Shown here: positions 1 through 10,429 of the stretch, piece by piece
Layout: every line of letters begins with the position of its first letter
How positions within the stretch are numbered: position 1 is the first letter of the stretch
Assembly (NCBI RefSeq): GCF_052857255.1
Contig: NC_135497.1
Coordinates: 344,326,183 to 344,390,182, forward strand
Length of the DNA: 64,000 nucleotides
Reading direction: 5' to 3'
DNA from: Amblyomma americanum
Lineage: Eukaryota > Arthropoda > Arachnida > Ixodida > Ixodidae
The notes under the pieces: generated by a model
What the model saw: the letters and a program-made list of their open reading frames with translations, nothing else
Databases searched by the model: none
What the model was told of the DNA's origin: nothing
Program-made: the position numbers and the translations under genes

Positions 1-1433
1 GTAAATCGAAGATCTTTGCCATGAGAAAAAGCCACACCCATCGCCGCGGCCCCGCCGCGGCAGTGTTTGCCAAAGCGTTGCCGCATCGTTGCGAAGAATT
101 TTTCTTAAGCTGTAGTTGGTCTATCTGAAAACCACCAGAAAATGTGGTGATCGGAGATTCCCCCACTTTCAGGGGTTGGCGCCGCATCGGCGCGTCTGGT
201 TGACCGCGTCATTTACAGCTCACGGGCCCCGCGTGTTTTGAACGTGGGTACCGCGAACAGTCTTATCACATCAAATTCAAAAGAGAACATTCGAGAACTG
301 TCTGCCTTGTTCAAAAACGAGTTTAATATCACTTAAAAAACATCAACCAAACTGACAAAAAATTCGATATTTTAAATCCTACTCGGTTTCTTCATCATGC
401 GAGATCACTGGCAAGTTGCAGTTTGCCATTCTTTCACCCCTCGTTTAGTTAACGACAGAGTCATTGACCGTAGATAACAGACTTAAGAGGCTGGAAAGAT
501 TCCTGGGGTGCGATTAACATTCCACCGTGCAACTGAATATGCCATGACTCAGGTAACCGCCTCTTGCGCGGGTGCGGCTCGGTGCAAAGCACAATGCTTC
601 CATTAGAGTCACATTTTTGGTCGCATGTCCGCAGCGTTAGGCCACTGCGCTTCAATCCGCGTTCATATATTAGATATACGCTTGTGTTGCTGCCTACTTT
701 CAAGAATTCTTTGGTCTTGACAATACTCAATGTCGCGTACTTTTAACAGAGGTTCCTGTATACCGCGCCTTAAAACCCTCGTTCACAAAAAGCATTTCCA
801 CTTCCTGTTCTGCCATCAGAAGTGGTTGACGGGATAGAAGATGAGCAAGTCATTCTTCATTGCATCTATTTTGAAAGAGAAACCGGGTGATTCTGCTCAA
901 TCTGCGCGCACATGAAGCCACAGCAGTCAGCCACCAGCAGTCGAAATCCAGTGTAATAAACAAACGGGCAAACAGGTGCATTCTCTTACACCATTGTGCC
1001 AGTCTCGACTTGCTGCTGGCGTTCAAGCTCCTGCAATGAACATAAAAGGCGAGAGGGCCAGTATTCTGAATAAGCTAGTGACCAGTGCTGCTGAGGGACT
1101 GGTACTAAGGCGCCTTGCAGTCATTGGGAAGCTTAGATTAATTGGAAAGTTTTTTGGGCAACTCTACTATGTCCTTTCAACAACTTCCCTCTCATACAGG
1201 TAAAAAGACATCTGCCCCCTCTTTTGCGAACAAGACTGCAAAGTGCTGCCTGTTAGCGGGCTTTTATAATGGCTCCTAACTAAGTTCGTCTGCAGTAGAC
1301 TACAACCTACCCGACAATACGAGTGCCGACAGTGCTGTCAGTGCAATTTACCAGATGGCGCCTGCAGTGCGCTGAGAAGAAAAACAAGCTTCGCCATGGA
1401 TGCTGAAAGCGAAATCATGCTATGACGCGCTTC

Positions 1434-2520
1434 TCACGACGGCCTGCATTTGGTCCCCGGATTACCGGGGTCAGAGGGGCAAGTATTTTTCCTAGAATGC
1501 AATATCGAGTGTCCTTGGCCACCGGTAATGTCAAGAGAGAGAAAGATGATCTGAAAGGTTGGGATGCTAACTAGGTGACTCCCAGTAAGGTACCCTACAC
1601 GTGGGAAGGGAAACGGAGGGTGAGATAGAAAGAGGATAGAAGAAACAGAGGGAGCATTTGTCACTGTGTCCCTATAGGGCGTCACGAAAATGGTACACAA
1701 TGTACACATTGAAAGTTTATAACCTGGAACTCAATCCTGAGTCCTTCAAAAACCTGCAAAGGGCCTTACAGGAGTCCTCTGCGATGAAGATTTAGTCTTA
1801 GGACCTAGAATTTTGGCTTCTCTAACGGGTTGAGGATCTAAGCGTCGAAGCGTTGTGCCCAGGAGGACACATTCATGCACGAACTGGAGGCACTTACAAA
1901 GGAGGTGCTCAATTGTCTGGTCGCACCCGTAGTTCTCACACACAGGAAATTCTGCTGCTCCGATTAAGTAGGGGTAAGCATTTGTAAATGCCACTCGCAG
2001 CCGCAGGCGACACAAGAGAGTAGCAACGGAATGGGAGAGGCCGGACGGAGTATTGTGCTCAAGTAAGGCGTCGAGATGGTGCAAAAGGCATGTCGAGTAA
2101 TCAGGGGTAGACCATGAGGCTTTCATTTCGTTTAGGCCAAGCACTCGCAGATGCCTTGCTGCATCGACTCTTGTCAGTGGCGTCCGGACAATGTTGATTC
2201 TGCCGCTTGCTGATGGAGGTGCAGCGTCAGATGCGTCGTTACCGGCGATGCCACTGTGTCCTGGTGGCTACTGGAAGATGATGTCAAGAAATTCTTCCAG
2301 TGGCTTGGGTTGAAGATGTTTTATCTCCGCTGTGAGTTGCTCGTGATCGCCATGGTGTTGAGGAGAATTGATACATTATAGGGAAGCTTTTGATTCGCCG
2401 AATACTGTACAAAACTGCAAGAAGAGCCAGTTCTGATCCTGTGTTGGTTGTCCGATGCAAAATTAGCTTCTTAATACTTGCCTGTTTTGCAGACAGGACC
2501 ACAGAGCAAGCTGAGCTAGT
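1434..2520 (-). mobile_element. Decayed non-LTR retrotransposon 3' part: RNase H plus Cys/His tail
   Basis: The minus strand reads through a degenerate RNase H-like domain (about 2520-2284; segments resembling the D-G-S strand and the ELALLAVL helix). It is followed by a C-terminal tail (2144-1746) with the signature CENYGCDQTIEHLLCKC and the downstream KILGP motif. This order is what I know from RNase H-carrying LINEs of the I type in arthropods. Several frameshifts and stops separate the pieces, so the element is dead. Reverse transcriptase and endonuclease are absent. The sequence to about 1434 looks like its 3' untranslated part; no poly(A) tail could be seen. It sits inside an insertion present only in module B. 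Confidence 0.7.
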
Positions 2521-2863
2521 AGTTGAGACAATTCCATCTATACATGAATGGGGGCGGTCACTATAGTATTTAGTGTGTTGTCCTTTTATGGGCCGATGTC
2601 GTTTATTTCGATTTATTCGCTATGCTCCTAATGGCAAGACAAACTGATCTCCGGCAGACACATCACAGCGCAGTGGAAGGCCGTGCGCCCGGGGACAACT
2701 GTCAAGGGATAGAGGACTGGTTGGCTGCTATTACATCTAGTCTCCACCGCTACTGAAACACGCTGATGCTGGTGTTCTCAAAAAGCCTGCAAGGCCGTAA
2801 ACATGCACATAAACAATGACGGGACAGGTCAGACACTGTAAAAGTATAGGGCATTAGGGAGGA

Positions 2864-2877
2864 GGGGGGGGGGGGGG
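2864..2877 (+). repeat. G14 homopolymer
   Basis: An uninterrupted run of 14 G follows a GGA triplet, near the edge of the module B insertion. The same length appears in all three array copies (also near 26954 and 51046), which is notable for a homopolymer. Confidence 0.9.
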
Positions 2878-2944
2878 AACAGCAGCCGCTCCCCTCCTTG
2901 ACACTCGATGTGTGCATGCCTATTTGTTCGTTGTTCCCTTACGC

Positions 2945-4200
2945 GATGCCTGCTAAACCGCGATATGGCGAGGAGCAGCAATGAAGGGGAAGCGAGCAGA
3001 ACTAAAAAGATAAGATTGCGAGTTCTGTTGGTTAATTTAACCCGACTTAATATATTTACTGAAGGAAGTGAACTGTAACCAGAAGAACTAAGGCTAATTG
3101 AGGCTGCTGAGTCACTCTCTACGTAAGAGAAGGAATGTGCACTAAGTTGCGTTCGGTTTCCTTCATATTGGCAGCATCGTTGTTTTACGAGATAGGGCAC
3201 TTGCATCAAGGCGTCATATGGGAGAAATGCCAAAATTCTATCGAACATGCTTCCTGCGACAGAATTTGAGCTCTCATGGCGGGGCGCATACCTGTTCTCA
3301 TTAGGGTGATCCAGGTAATTGGATTGCAAACCAGTAACTGGCGTCGGTTTATGTCCATCGTCTCGCGGTCAGAGTACGTTGGAAACAGCCGGTGGGGACA
3401 ATTACAAGTGATCCGGGGCAATCGATTTTGCACAGTGGCGATCTGTCGACAGGTCTTCATTTCACCTCTTAGCGCCGGCTGGCAATCGCCGCATATGCAG
3501 CAGTAAGGGTAAAATAGGATTTATAAAATCTTTACGTTGTACCGTACTATAAGCCAGAAATTGATGTGAGGGCTTCCCCTCAGAGTCGGTCGATGCGCAA
3601 GCGCTGTGTTCGCTCAGCGCCGCCACGGTGGGGCCTCTGTTGTCGCGGCGGATTGTCGGCAAATAGGAAATCGCTTGCATTAACCTATTCCCGAATCTTC
3701 GCCATCAGATCTTCATAAAATTCTGGAAAAATCACTGATTTTTGAATTCTGCCTTCCACATTGTGCTTTTCGCGCAGCGCGGTGGGACGATTCGCATTCT
3801 AGCCTGTATCTTCATTAGTGACGTCACGCGAAGCAGCTCTCTAGGCCTCGCGCTGGAGTTTTCATTTCGACTGTAGTCTTTTGCTTGTTCAAAATCATTG
3901 TTTGCGCACTGCAAACAATGAGGTGGTGTACTGTGATGGAACGCCTTAAGGAATACAAGTTAACGTCGAACTCAGTACAGACAAAAAATTGATGGAATTA
4001 CCCTTTAGAGTCTGAAGAAGCATTATTTTCCATCAGTAACGTTATTGTAGGTATAGTATGCCTCGTTGCTATCTGTGAGAGTATAGTTCTTCGCTCACGA
4101 GGCACGAAGAATACGAGGTAGAGGACGAAGAGGAACAGCGCGAGATTTTCGTTCTATTCCGGTTTGCACTACCAGCCGTCGAAGGATTCGTAGAGGAACA
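2945..4200. other. No gene seen; end of module B and flank
   Basis: Only module B homology (to about 3680) and anonymous DNA were recognised. Antisense open frames at 2829-3460 are not conserved in the aligned part of module A, so I do not treat them as genes. The same applies to the copies at 27034-28289 and 51127-52382. Confidence 0.5.
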
Positions 4201-4760
4201 ATGACGATGCACTTTCTCTGCAGGAAACATGGTTACCCCAGCTTTGATCTCCCGAGGAGTGTCGACTGTACCCTGGCTCAAGTTTTTGGCACCACGGACA
4301 CGCGCTTTCTCTCTTGCGTCGGTGTTAAACTACCACCATCGGATCAGCAGTGGCCGCCTGAGGCGAAAGAAGAGCGCAAACCCTGGCCCTGGTACGTGTT
4401 CTTATTGGCGGCAGCGGATCTTCGACTTCTCCAAGCCCACCGTCGCCTTGGTTCGGCACTGCCGGCAGGCGTTCTCGGGACTTTGCTGAAGCGACTGCCT
4501 TCACCACCGCTCTCCAGGCTGAGGGCAGCCGATGCCTCGGCGACTTCCCAAACGGAGGAGCTTCCTGCCTGGAAGACCTGTCAGCCGGGTTCCCAGCGCC
4601 CAACAGGGTGATTGATTTCCTCGCCTATTTCTGCTCAAGTCCAGGGATGATAGGTAATTCTCGGGAAATGCGCATTTTCCTTCTCGACTGTGGTTAATGT
4701 TCGTGACCGCGCAGAGTACTACCCTACAGCCAGGTTTTGGAAGCATGGCCTGCAAAGCGG
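4201..4760 (+). other. GC-rich block open in several frames, unidentified
   Basis: This block is clearly richer in GC than its surroundings and stays open in several frames on both strands: plus-strand frames from 4201 (136 codons), 4229 (86 codons) and one from about 4443 to 4708, and minus-strand frames of 92 and 84 codons. Multi-frame openness here follows from GC content rather than proving coding. The plus frame ending at 4708 contains LQAEGSRCLGDFPNGGASCL. I do not recognise any domain. It could be a fragment of an unknown retrotransposon 5' region or a decayed exon. Confidence 0.3.
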
Positions 4761-5439
4761 GTTACTAGCGCCGGGAAAGAATTGAAGGGCAATCCTTGGA
4801 GGAGCTGATTTTGTTGCTTCCTGCAATTGCTGAGGACATTTGGCCCCCAAATATTAGGCGTTTCATAATTTTTGCGCGGAAAATTTCTCGCTCATCGACC
4901 AGATCGTCGCACTTCCTTCCATTAAGAGCGAAAGTTTATTTTAATGAAGGAATATTCGGAAAGATCCGCGGGCGCGAACATGATGCTGGCATGCCAGTCT
5001 GCGCTGGGAAAGGGGGAGGAAAGAAGATGGAGACGAAATGCTGATGAGCGAAAATGTCTGTGTGGTAGCGATGATGATGAAAAAAATTAAAATATTTTTG
5101 ACCATATTGCCTCATTCTATTTCAAGCATTTTAATAGATGGCTGACATTTTAGCTTGTAACCCATTTTGCTGTCAGGTAAATTTTTCACGTGCCATTGAT
5201 GACAGGGTCTTACGTGGGGCACGCAAACTTGGAGTGCCCTCTTGCAAAGGCACGGATTAGAATATGCTTGGAAACCCCCCAGAGTTCTGTGAACCGCAGA
5301 AAGAAGCAATCAACCAGAGTACACGTGTATGATACAAGTCGAACGATGAAGGAGAATTGTTCATGCTTCGTACACCACGACAACTGTAAGATTTTATTTT
5401 AAGAAGATGAATATGTTGGAGGGTGTTCTCTGTGGCTCG

Positions 5440-5935
5440 GTGGTGTATGGGGTAACTACACGCGGCTTGGCGTCTCTAACGTTGAGTGCGTTCCAGACAA
5501 TTTCGCTACTGGCTTAATTGTGATAGGTGCAGGGGACAAGGTACTAATTAAATTAGTCATGAGCGCCTCAGTACCTGAGTCGTAGATACGTTTCTAAGAC
5601 GTATGTGCATTCTAAAGACGCGCTATCTGCTGAACCATCGCTGTACTTTGCGTTTTGGGGTTTCAGTGGTTGCCACATGATGGCGCTACGACTGCTCGCC
5701 GTGCACCAAGGAAATTAACCGCAAACGTACTTCGCTACTCGTTTAATGGGATTATCTGGAATATACATACTGATTATTAAATTCATTCACGCTTCAGTAC
5801 ATATTATGAAGATTCGTATCTTAGACATCTGTGTCTTCAATAGACGCGCCTTCTCATCCAAAAGGCGCGCAGTCGTGTCGGTGTGGAGACGTCCCCAAGT
5901 CGCATTTCCGAGCCCTGGGTTCAATTCTTAACTAG
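5440..5935 (+). repeat. Degenerate ~228-bp tandem repeat, two units, SINE-like
   Basis: Two diverged units are offset by about 228 bp. Anchors are ttcgctactgg (5502) against ttcgctactcg (5731), the cctcagtacctgag against cttcagtacatatt region, and gacgcgc at 5615 against 5843. The first unit opens with gtggctcggtggtgtatggg, which resembles a degraded tRNA-type A box. The second ends with gggttcaatt, which resembles a B box. A tandem of decayed tRNA-derived SINE pieces is the likeliest reading but is not proved. Confidence 0.5.
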
Positions 5936-6009
5936 AGCTCAATTTTCTTCAGTTCCTTTATTAGTTGAGGCCGCTTCACCTTGATATCTCTGCCGTAGCA
6001 TTTGTTATC

Positions 6010-6560
6010 AACTCAAATCAAATCAAATCTTTATTTTCTCTCTCAAGGAGAAAGAGGGGGTGGCGGGTAAAAGCCGCATGATTGCGGCTTGACGAAGCCC
6101 GGCCCCCTCATGTACAATTCGGCAGTTGTTTTAAAAAAACACATTTAGCTTCAAGAAGTTACTTAGAAACAGATTTCGTTAAATACACTTCAGCTTAAAC
6201 AAAATGCCTATAAAAGAACCTTTCAACACCATTCAGAAAAAGAATCTGCAGCAGTACAGAACACTTCATGGCAGTCAAAAACACAGGATACAATAAAAAT
6301 AAGCAACAAGTAGCATACATCAAGAACATGAAAAGTACAAACACAAGCATACAAAATTTATCAGGCGTTAGCTGCAAGAAAATGTGCATAAACTGCTCGT
6401 TTATGCACCTATCCATCAGGCCCGTCCTCAAGTATGGATGTGGCTTGCTTAATTCACATACTAAACTTACATGACAAACTTTTAATAATTGAAAGAACAC
6501 TCGCGAAATCAATTCGTTTGAAATTTTCGCTGCTGGAAACGTCATTTGAGCTAACTAAAT
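6010..6560 (-). mobile_element. 3' end of a CR1/L2-like LINE with (ATTTG)n tail
   Basis: Read on the minus strand, the element ends with a C-rich block, a short perfect hairpin (6071-6090), a CTTTCTCCTTGAGAGAG stretch, the polyadenylation-like AATAAAG (complement of 6029-6035) and three ATTTG/TCAAA pentamers (about 6013-6028). A hairpin followed by a microsatellite tail rather than poly(A) is typical of CR1/L2-clade 3' ends. The upstream border is uncertain. The 116-codon minus frame here (6545-6195) is not a recognisable protein. The 5' half of a similar antisense element lies across the duplication junction at 7179-8590, but continuity cannot be assumed because the junction separates them. 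Confidence 0.65.
6071..6090 (-). promoter_or_regulatory. Terminal 3' hairpin of the L2-like element
   Basis: AAGCCGCA-TGAT-TGCGGCTT is a perfect 8-bp stem with a 4-nt loop, about 45 nt from the pentanucleotide tail. In CR1/L2 and related LINEs, 3' hairpins next to the tail are thought to be the template recognition site for reverse transcriptase. The same hairpin occurs at 30160-30179 and 54253-54272. Confidence 0.6.
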
Positions 6561-7177
6561 CTCACTGCGTCCATCCCTTTTAGGGAAGCAGAAAATATTC
6601 CTTAAGAATATGTTTCCTTGTCAATAAATTACAAATCATGGCTTGATATCGCACCCTTTGTATTTTTTTTGCTCTATGCTTCAGGCATCACCATTATCCT
6701 GGAACACTAACCGCGTAATTTGCTCGCTCGAACTGACACATTTAAAATATCCTTCCTACCGTGTGCCGTAAGAGACTGATATGCGCTGAAAAATTGGCGT
6801 AAGCGCACGCTGAAGCTGCATGCTCCTATTAGCTGTTCATTTTTACGCATTGCCCTAATCAGTATTACGTACTTGTGTATTTTTCTGCTTGTATCTGTAA
6901 TACGACCTGCAGTATGAATTAAAATAGGTAAAATAAATGTTCCACCGGCAAGGTCCGTGCCACTTGAGGCAATTTGTTTTTTCTTCGTCTCGAAAGTCCA
7001 CATGCTCTGGCTTTCGGCGAGAGCGCTTCCCGACCGTTGGGCGAGCAGTTTGGAGCAGTTGGCTCCGATTTCACCTGAATACCCTGTACGAAGCGCGCTC
7101 ATTCGGGCGGATGTTCGCTCTTTTCTGTAAAGCAGACGAATAAATGCGAAGTGGCAGCGAGAGCGTCAGCAATGTCC

Positions 7178-7179
7178 AG
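7178..7179. other. Tandem-duplication junction
   Basis: The last copy leaves the repeat right after aatgtcca (55360), so the boundary between units lies between 7178 and 7179, and between 31267 and 31268. The sequence across it reads gcaatgtcca then gcaacacgaa. The antisense endonuclease frame that runs from 7445 down to 7179 loses recognisable sequence exactly here and meets a stop a few codons later, as expected for a breakpoint. Confidence 0.75.
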
Positions 7180-7445
7180 CAACACGAATGCATTCACTTT
7201 TTTTTTCATTCAGAGCAAGTAAAACACCAACCCCTTGCCTTTCATATCGGTCACATCGAAAGATGTTGAAAATCTTTTCACCAACAAATACGTACTTCAC
7301 TGTCTGACAGTTTAACAGACCACGACGTCTCTGTTAACGCAATAAAATCAGCACTACAGTCATTTATCACAGCACTAAATTCATCTCTTTTGGGCAGAAG
7401 ACTTTGTATGTTGGTAAGAACCACACTCAGACCAATGTTCTCAAT
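7179..7445 (-). pseudogene. CR1/L2-like LINE ORF2: N-terminal endonuclease fragment
   Basis: The minus strand reads VLTNIQSLLPKRDEFSAVI, then DFIALTETSW, then a region with a stop and frameshift, and then RQGVGVLLALNE and ECIRVA. This is the start of an APE-type endonuclease: N from the TNIQS strand and the catalytic E of the LTET motif are present. The fragment is cut at the array junction, so the rest of the endonuclease and the reverse transcriptase are missing. It lies just downstream of ORF1 (7472-8586), in the order expected for an ORF1-ORF2 LINE. Confidence 0.72.
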
Positions 7446-7471
7446 TGCAGAACCACCACCCTGGCTAGTCG

Positions 7472-8256
7472 CTACGTTCCAGTACCGCGTAGAGTACGAC
7501 CAGAGCGAATGGAGCGCGGAGACTCAATGTGCTCATCGTTTAGAACAGGTCCATTTTGAAACACTACGCCAGTTTCCGCATTATAATCACAGCATTTGCC
7601 ATTGGCAATTAGTTTCTTGTGCCTTAAATTGAGTTTCAAATCAAACTCCTTCGCATAGTCAATTAGTCGCTTTCTCCCCTTACGTGTCGCCACAGAAAAA
7701 TCTTCACTCATAGATACTTCTTTTTCCTTCAGCAACGATTCCTTTGAGTGCACTCGCACGTTGGTTTTATGTACGGCGAATTTTACTATCACGGGCCTGG
7801 TTTTGTTCTCGTCGATTCTGCCAGTTGTCTGCGCACGAGCAGTGCAGTCACTAGTTAAGGAGAGTTTTAATGTGTCTGCGATAAGGTTGAGAACTTTTTC
7901 TTCACATTGTTTGTTATTGTCAGTAGAACTATCATCATATCCATAAGAAATATGATAAGCTTGTAACGCCATGAGCGGTCCTCGCTATCATCTAAACGAG
8001 CACGCAAAGCATGTGTTTCCTTTTGTGAAAGTTATACTGTTTTACGTGTGTCGCAGAGATCACCCTGCAGGTTTTCAAAACCAGTCACTACATATTCCAC
8101 AGCTTCGAGACGCTTCTTAATGTCGGCAATATCGCGTATTGCCACCTGTTGCAATCTCATTAACTCGAATATGTCGTTACACATAGTAGCCTCTGCTGCT
8201 TCTATGCGAATGGACCTTCGACGTATGTCATCCGGGATTTCGGAAATATCATGGAG
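7472..8256 (-). pseudogene. CR1/L2-like LINE ORF1p: coiled coil, RRM-like and C-terminal domain
   Basis: Reading the minus strand from 8256, an uninterrupted coil-like segment (IRRRSIRIEAAEATMC, IADIKKRLEAVEYVV) runs to a TAA near 8036. A frame continuing from 7972 then gives EEKVLNLIADTLKL, RPVIVKFAVHKTNVR, KEVSMSEDFSVATRKGRKR and KKLIANGKCCDYN. This order matches the nucleic-acid-binding ORF1 protein of L1/CR1/L2-type LINEs: trimerising coil, RRM-like fold, then a basic C-terminal domain with the SEDFS motif. A stop at 8257-8259 separates it from the N-terminal 2A part, so at least two nonsense changes and a frameshift inactivate it. Confidence 0.78.
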
Positions 8257-8586
8257 CTACGTATTAGCCGGACCGGGGTTGCTCTCTACATCGCCACATA
8301 TCAATAAAAGGAGAACACTGAAGGGTTTCAGCACTGCTTTTGAGCGCGGAAGCACAACTATACACCAGTCATCAGATTTAAAGCATTCATAAGGAAGTTG
8401 AGTGGCCTGCTCAAAGAACAGAGACCAGCGTGAGGCCATTGCAGCTGCGGTGCTTCCACGCCCACTGACAACGGTACTCGAGATGCTCGATTCTGTTGCC
8501 GATGTCAGCGCCGCACTCGACGATGTCGATGTCCCGTCGGATGTCTTGTTTGCAGCAAAGTTGCCAAGCGCCACCACTTCATTCAA
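8257..8586 (-). pseudogene. LINE ORF1 N-terminus with hydrophobic segment and 2A motif
   Basis: This 109-codon minus-strand frame begins with a Ser/Thr/Ala-rich stretch (residues about 13-50). It then has a hydrophobic run FSVLLLLICGD immediately followed by DVESNPGP (2A core at 8269-8295), and stops three codons later at 8257-8259. The D-x-E-x-N-P-G-P core is the ribosome-skipping 2A signature. 2A sequences joined to a hydrophobic signal-like segment at the N-terminus of CR1/L2-type ORF1 are described in other invertebrates, where incomplete skipping can give two targeting fates. Here the product would end soon after the motif unless the TAG were read or absent, so I call it a pseudogene. 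It overlaps nothing else on the minus strand and leads into the ORF1p body at 8256. Confidence 0.82.
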
Positions 8587-8952
8587 ACAGACGACGCAAC
8601 TGGGTAACTAAGAATTGAAGGTTAACGCGTCAGGACTCTTGGAAAATAGATCCTAGGACAAGTCTGCGACGTGGCCCCCGTAGGCCAGCGTCGATGCAGG
8701 GCCGTACTTGTAGGGGTTCAGGAAGGCGCCAAGAAATTGCACAGAGACCATGCAGCGTGAGGCCATTGTTGCTGCGGTGTTTGCGGTGCGGTGCACGAGA
8801 GGTTGGTCACCCAATGAGCGCTACGGGCTGTTGCTGCTGTGCCGCCTGTCTGCCAGAACATTTTCCACGCTAATGCATGCAGCCCAAATCAATCTCTCAG
8901 CACCGCCATGTACCTCAATCCGCGATTACAGCGTCCACTGGAAAAGAGAGCC

Positions 8953-9030
8953 AGTTATGCGCCCTTCCTTTCCTCAAAAACTTCGGCCTCTAGAACGTTG
9001 TCAACGCCAATCAACACAGCAAACGCCGAC
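8953..9030 (+). repeat. Dispersed ~80-bp repeat, member 1
   Basis: gagccagttatgcgcccttc through cctctagaacg to acgccaatca matches 13028-13107 in the same orientation, with substitutions and small indels. Both lie close to LINE or SINE ends, so this is probably part of an unnamed interspersed element. Copy in the next unit: 33042-33119. Confidence 0.5.
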
Positions 9031-9034
9031 AACT

Positions 9035-10425
9035 TTGGCTTTGTATATCTTGGATTAGCTCAGCTAATACACATCCATTTTTTACCATATAAGCGGCACG
9101 GGCGGAGCCGCACAGTTTTTACCGCATAAGTGGGACTCGTTTTAATTTTTCGGTGCCCCTGTAATTAATGGAGAGAGTGATTAGAGTGCATTTTTCGGCC
9201 AGTTGTCACCAGTGGACTCCGTTTGGCTCACCTCAACTAACGACAGCTTGTTAGCAGCAGAGAGTTTGATGCGACCGGTTCCGTAGCAAAGTAAGAAACT
9301 GACATAACACAGGATGTGGATCAAACCGTGAGGCTGTAGTAACATAAACGTATTACTCCACTGACTCAGTGCAGAGCACGTAAAAGCACCACCCCTACGC
9401 AGGACGAAGGAAACTTGGAAAGCGGAAATTTTCGTGCCTATAGGCTCAGATCGAAAAATTTTGAAGTTTCCGTTGGCTTTCATAAAAACATTTCCTAGAA
9501 TAATCACAGGATGCAAATGCTTGAACTATTTTGAAACTTTACCCTTGGTGTTACTAGTTCGCAAACTGCCGCTGCGTAACTGTTTGAAAGTAAGTGGACT
9601 AAGCAAAGCATAAAATTCAATTTTACTCAGGTAGCCTCTAATTCCAAATACACGGCTTTTCAATAACAATACATTTTCCGCAATAAAAGAGCCAAAAATA
9701 CCACCTTGACCCTCAAGCCGAGACCAGCAAACGTACAATACTGCGAGGTTAAAAACGTATGCGACCTGCGTAGAAAAGTAAGTGTATATGGTGAGATACA
9801 CAGTTTAGGGTATTTGGGTATAATCACTATAAAGTTCGTTCACTGGAGGCCGCGTTTAATTATTTCCGACGTCTTATAGCCGCAACTTCTTGAGCAAAAT
9901 GGCTGTGGCTATAAGAAAGAATGTTATGAAATGTGGCAGTACATTTATATCTGCAGTAAACTACTGCTGATGGTCCATCATATCTCTCCAATCATCAGCT
10001 GCGACAGCTACTTGTAAGTCACAGGACACAGGCTGCGCTTGTCATGTGTCATGTGTTTGTCATGTGAGGGTCATGTGTTTGTGCACGGCTGCCGTGGTGG
10101 CTGCAGCTCTACGAAGATGAAACAAACCGCCACAAGGTAGGTATGAAGTTGTAGCGCTAATTCCATATTGGTCCATGCGTGTACAACATGGTGGCGAAGC
10201 CAGAGACGTCAATGAAGGACGAGGCAAACTAAACAATGACCTCATTAGTAAAACAAAAATCCGCTGACGTCGTGTTCATCTGTTTTTTTAGCTTAAGGTT
10301 CCTTGAGACATGCGAGAAAAAGGCGAAGAGTACAAGACCAGTGCAGACTAGACACAACATTTTTCGGTTGTCAGTTCTCGTTGTGTCTATTTTCTTAAAC
10401 CCTCGCTTAGTGTGTCACTCTTAAT
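9035..10425. other. No gene seen
   Basis: This is anonymous AT-rich DNA. A minor GTCATGTG-type short repetition is visible near 10038-10080. Open frames of 91-111 codons on the minus strand have no recognisable features. The same applies to 33124-34514. Confidence 0.5.
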
Positions 10426-10429
10426 CGCA

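Larger units (their letters stand above)
1..3680 (+). repeat. Module B, truncated by the window start
   Basis: Copy of the module at 23536-27769 that lacks its first ~555 bp because the window begins inside it. The private insertion spans about 1085-2940. Confidence 0.75.
1..7178 (+). repeat. Array unit, right-hand 7.2 kb only
   Basis: This is the terminal part of a unit, cut on the left by the window edge. It ends at the duplication junction 7178/7179, a position inferred from where the third copy departs from the repeat (55360). It holds most of module B, the GC-rich block, the 228-bp repeats and the 3' end of an antisense L2-like element. Confidence 0.85.

Noticed and set aside
2829..3460. 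Overlapping minus-strand frames of 166 and 84 codons as a gene
   Set aside because: The region aligns with module A, where these frames are not preserved, and part of the frame encodes a poly-Pro run from the G14 homopolymer. A single-base deletion in copy 2 also breaks it.
4379..4390. NPGP in the 4229 frame as a second 2A motif
   Set aside because: The preceding residues are KKSA, lacking the required D-x-E-x context, and there is no linked open reading frame.
5900..5935. A functional tRNA gene from the gggttcaatt B-box-like motif
   Set aside because: No matching A box at the right distance and no cloverleaf could be drawn; it fits a decayed SINE piece better.
7..7178. Continuous full-length antisense L2 element running from 8590 to 6010
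   Set aside because: The duplication junction at 7178/7179 lies between the two parts and the reading frame ends there, so the 3' end and the 5' half may come from different copies.
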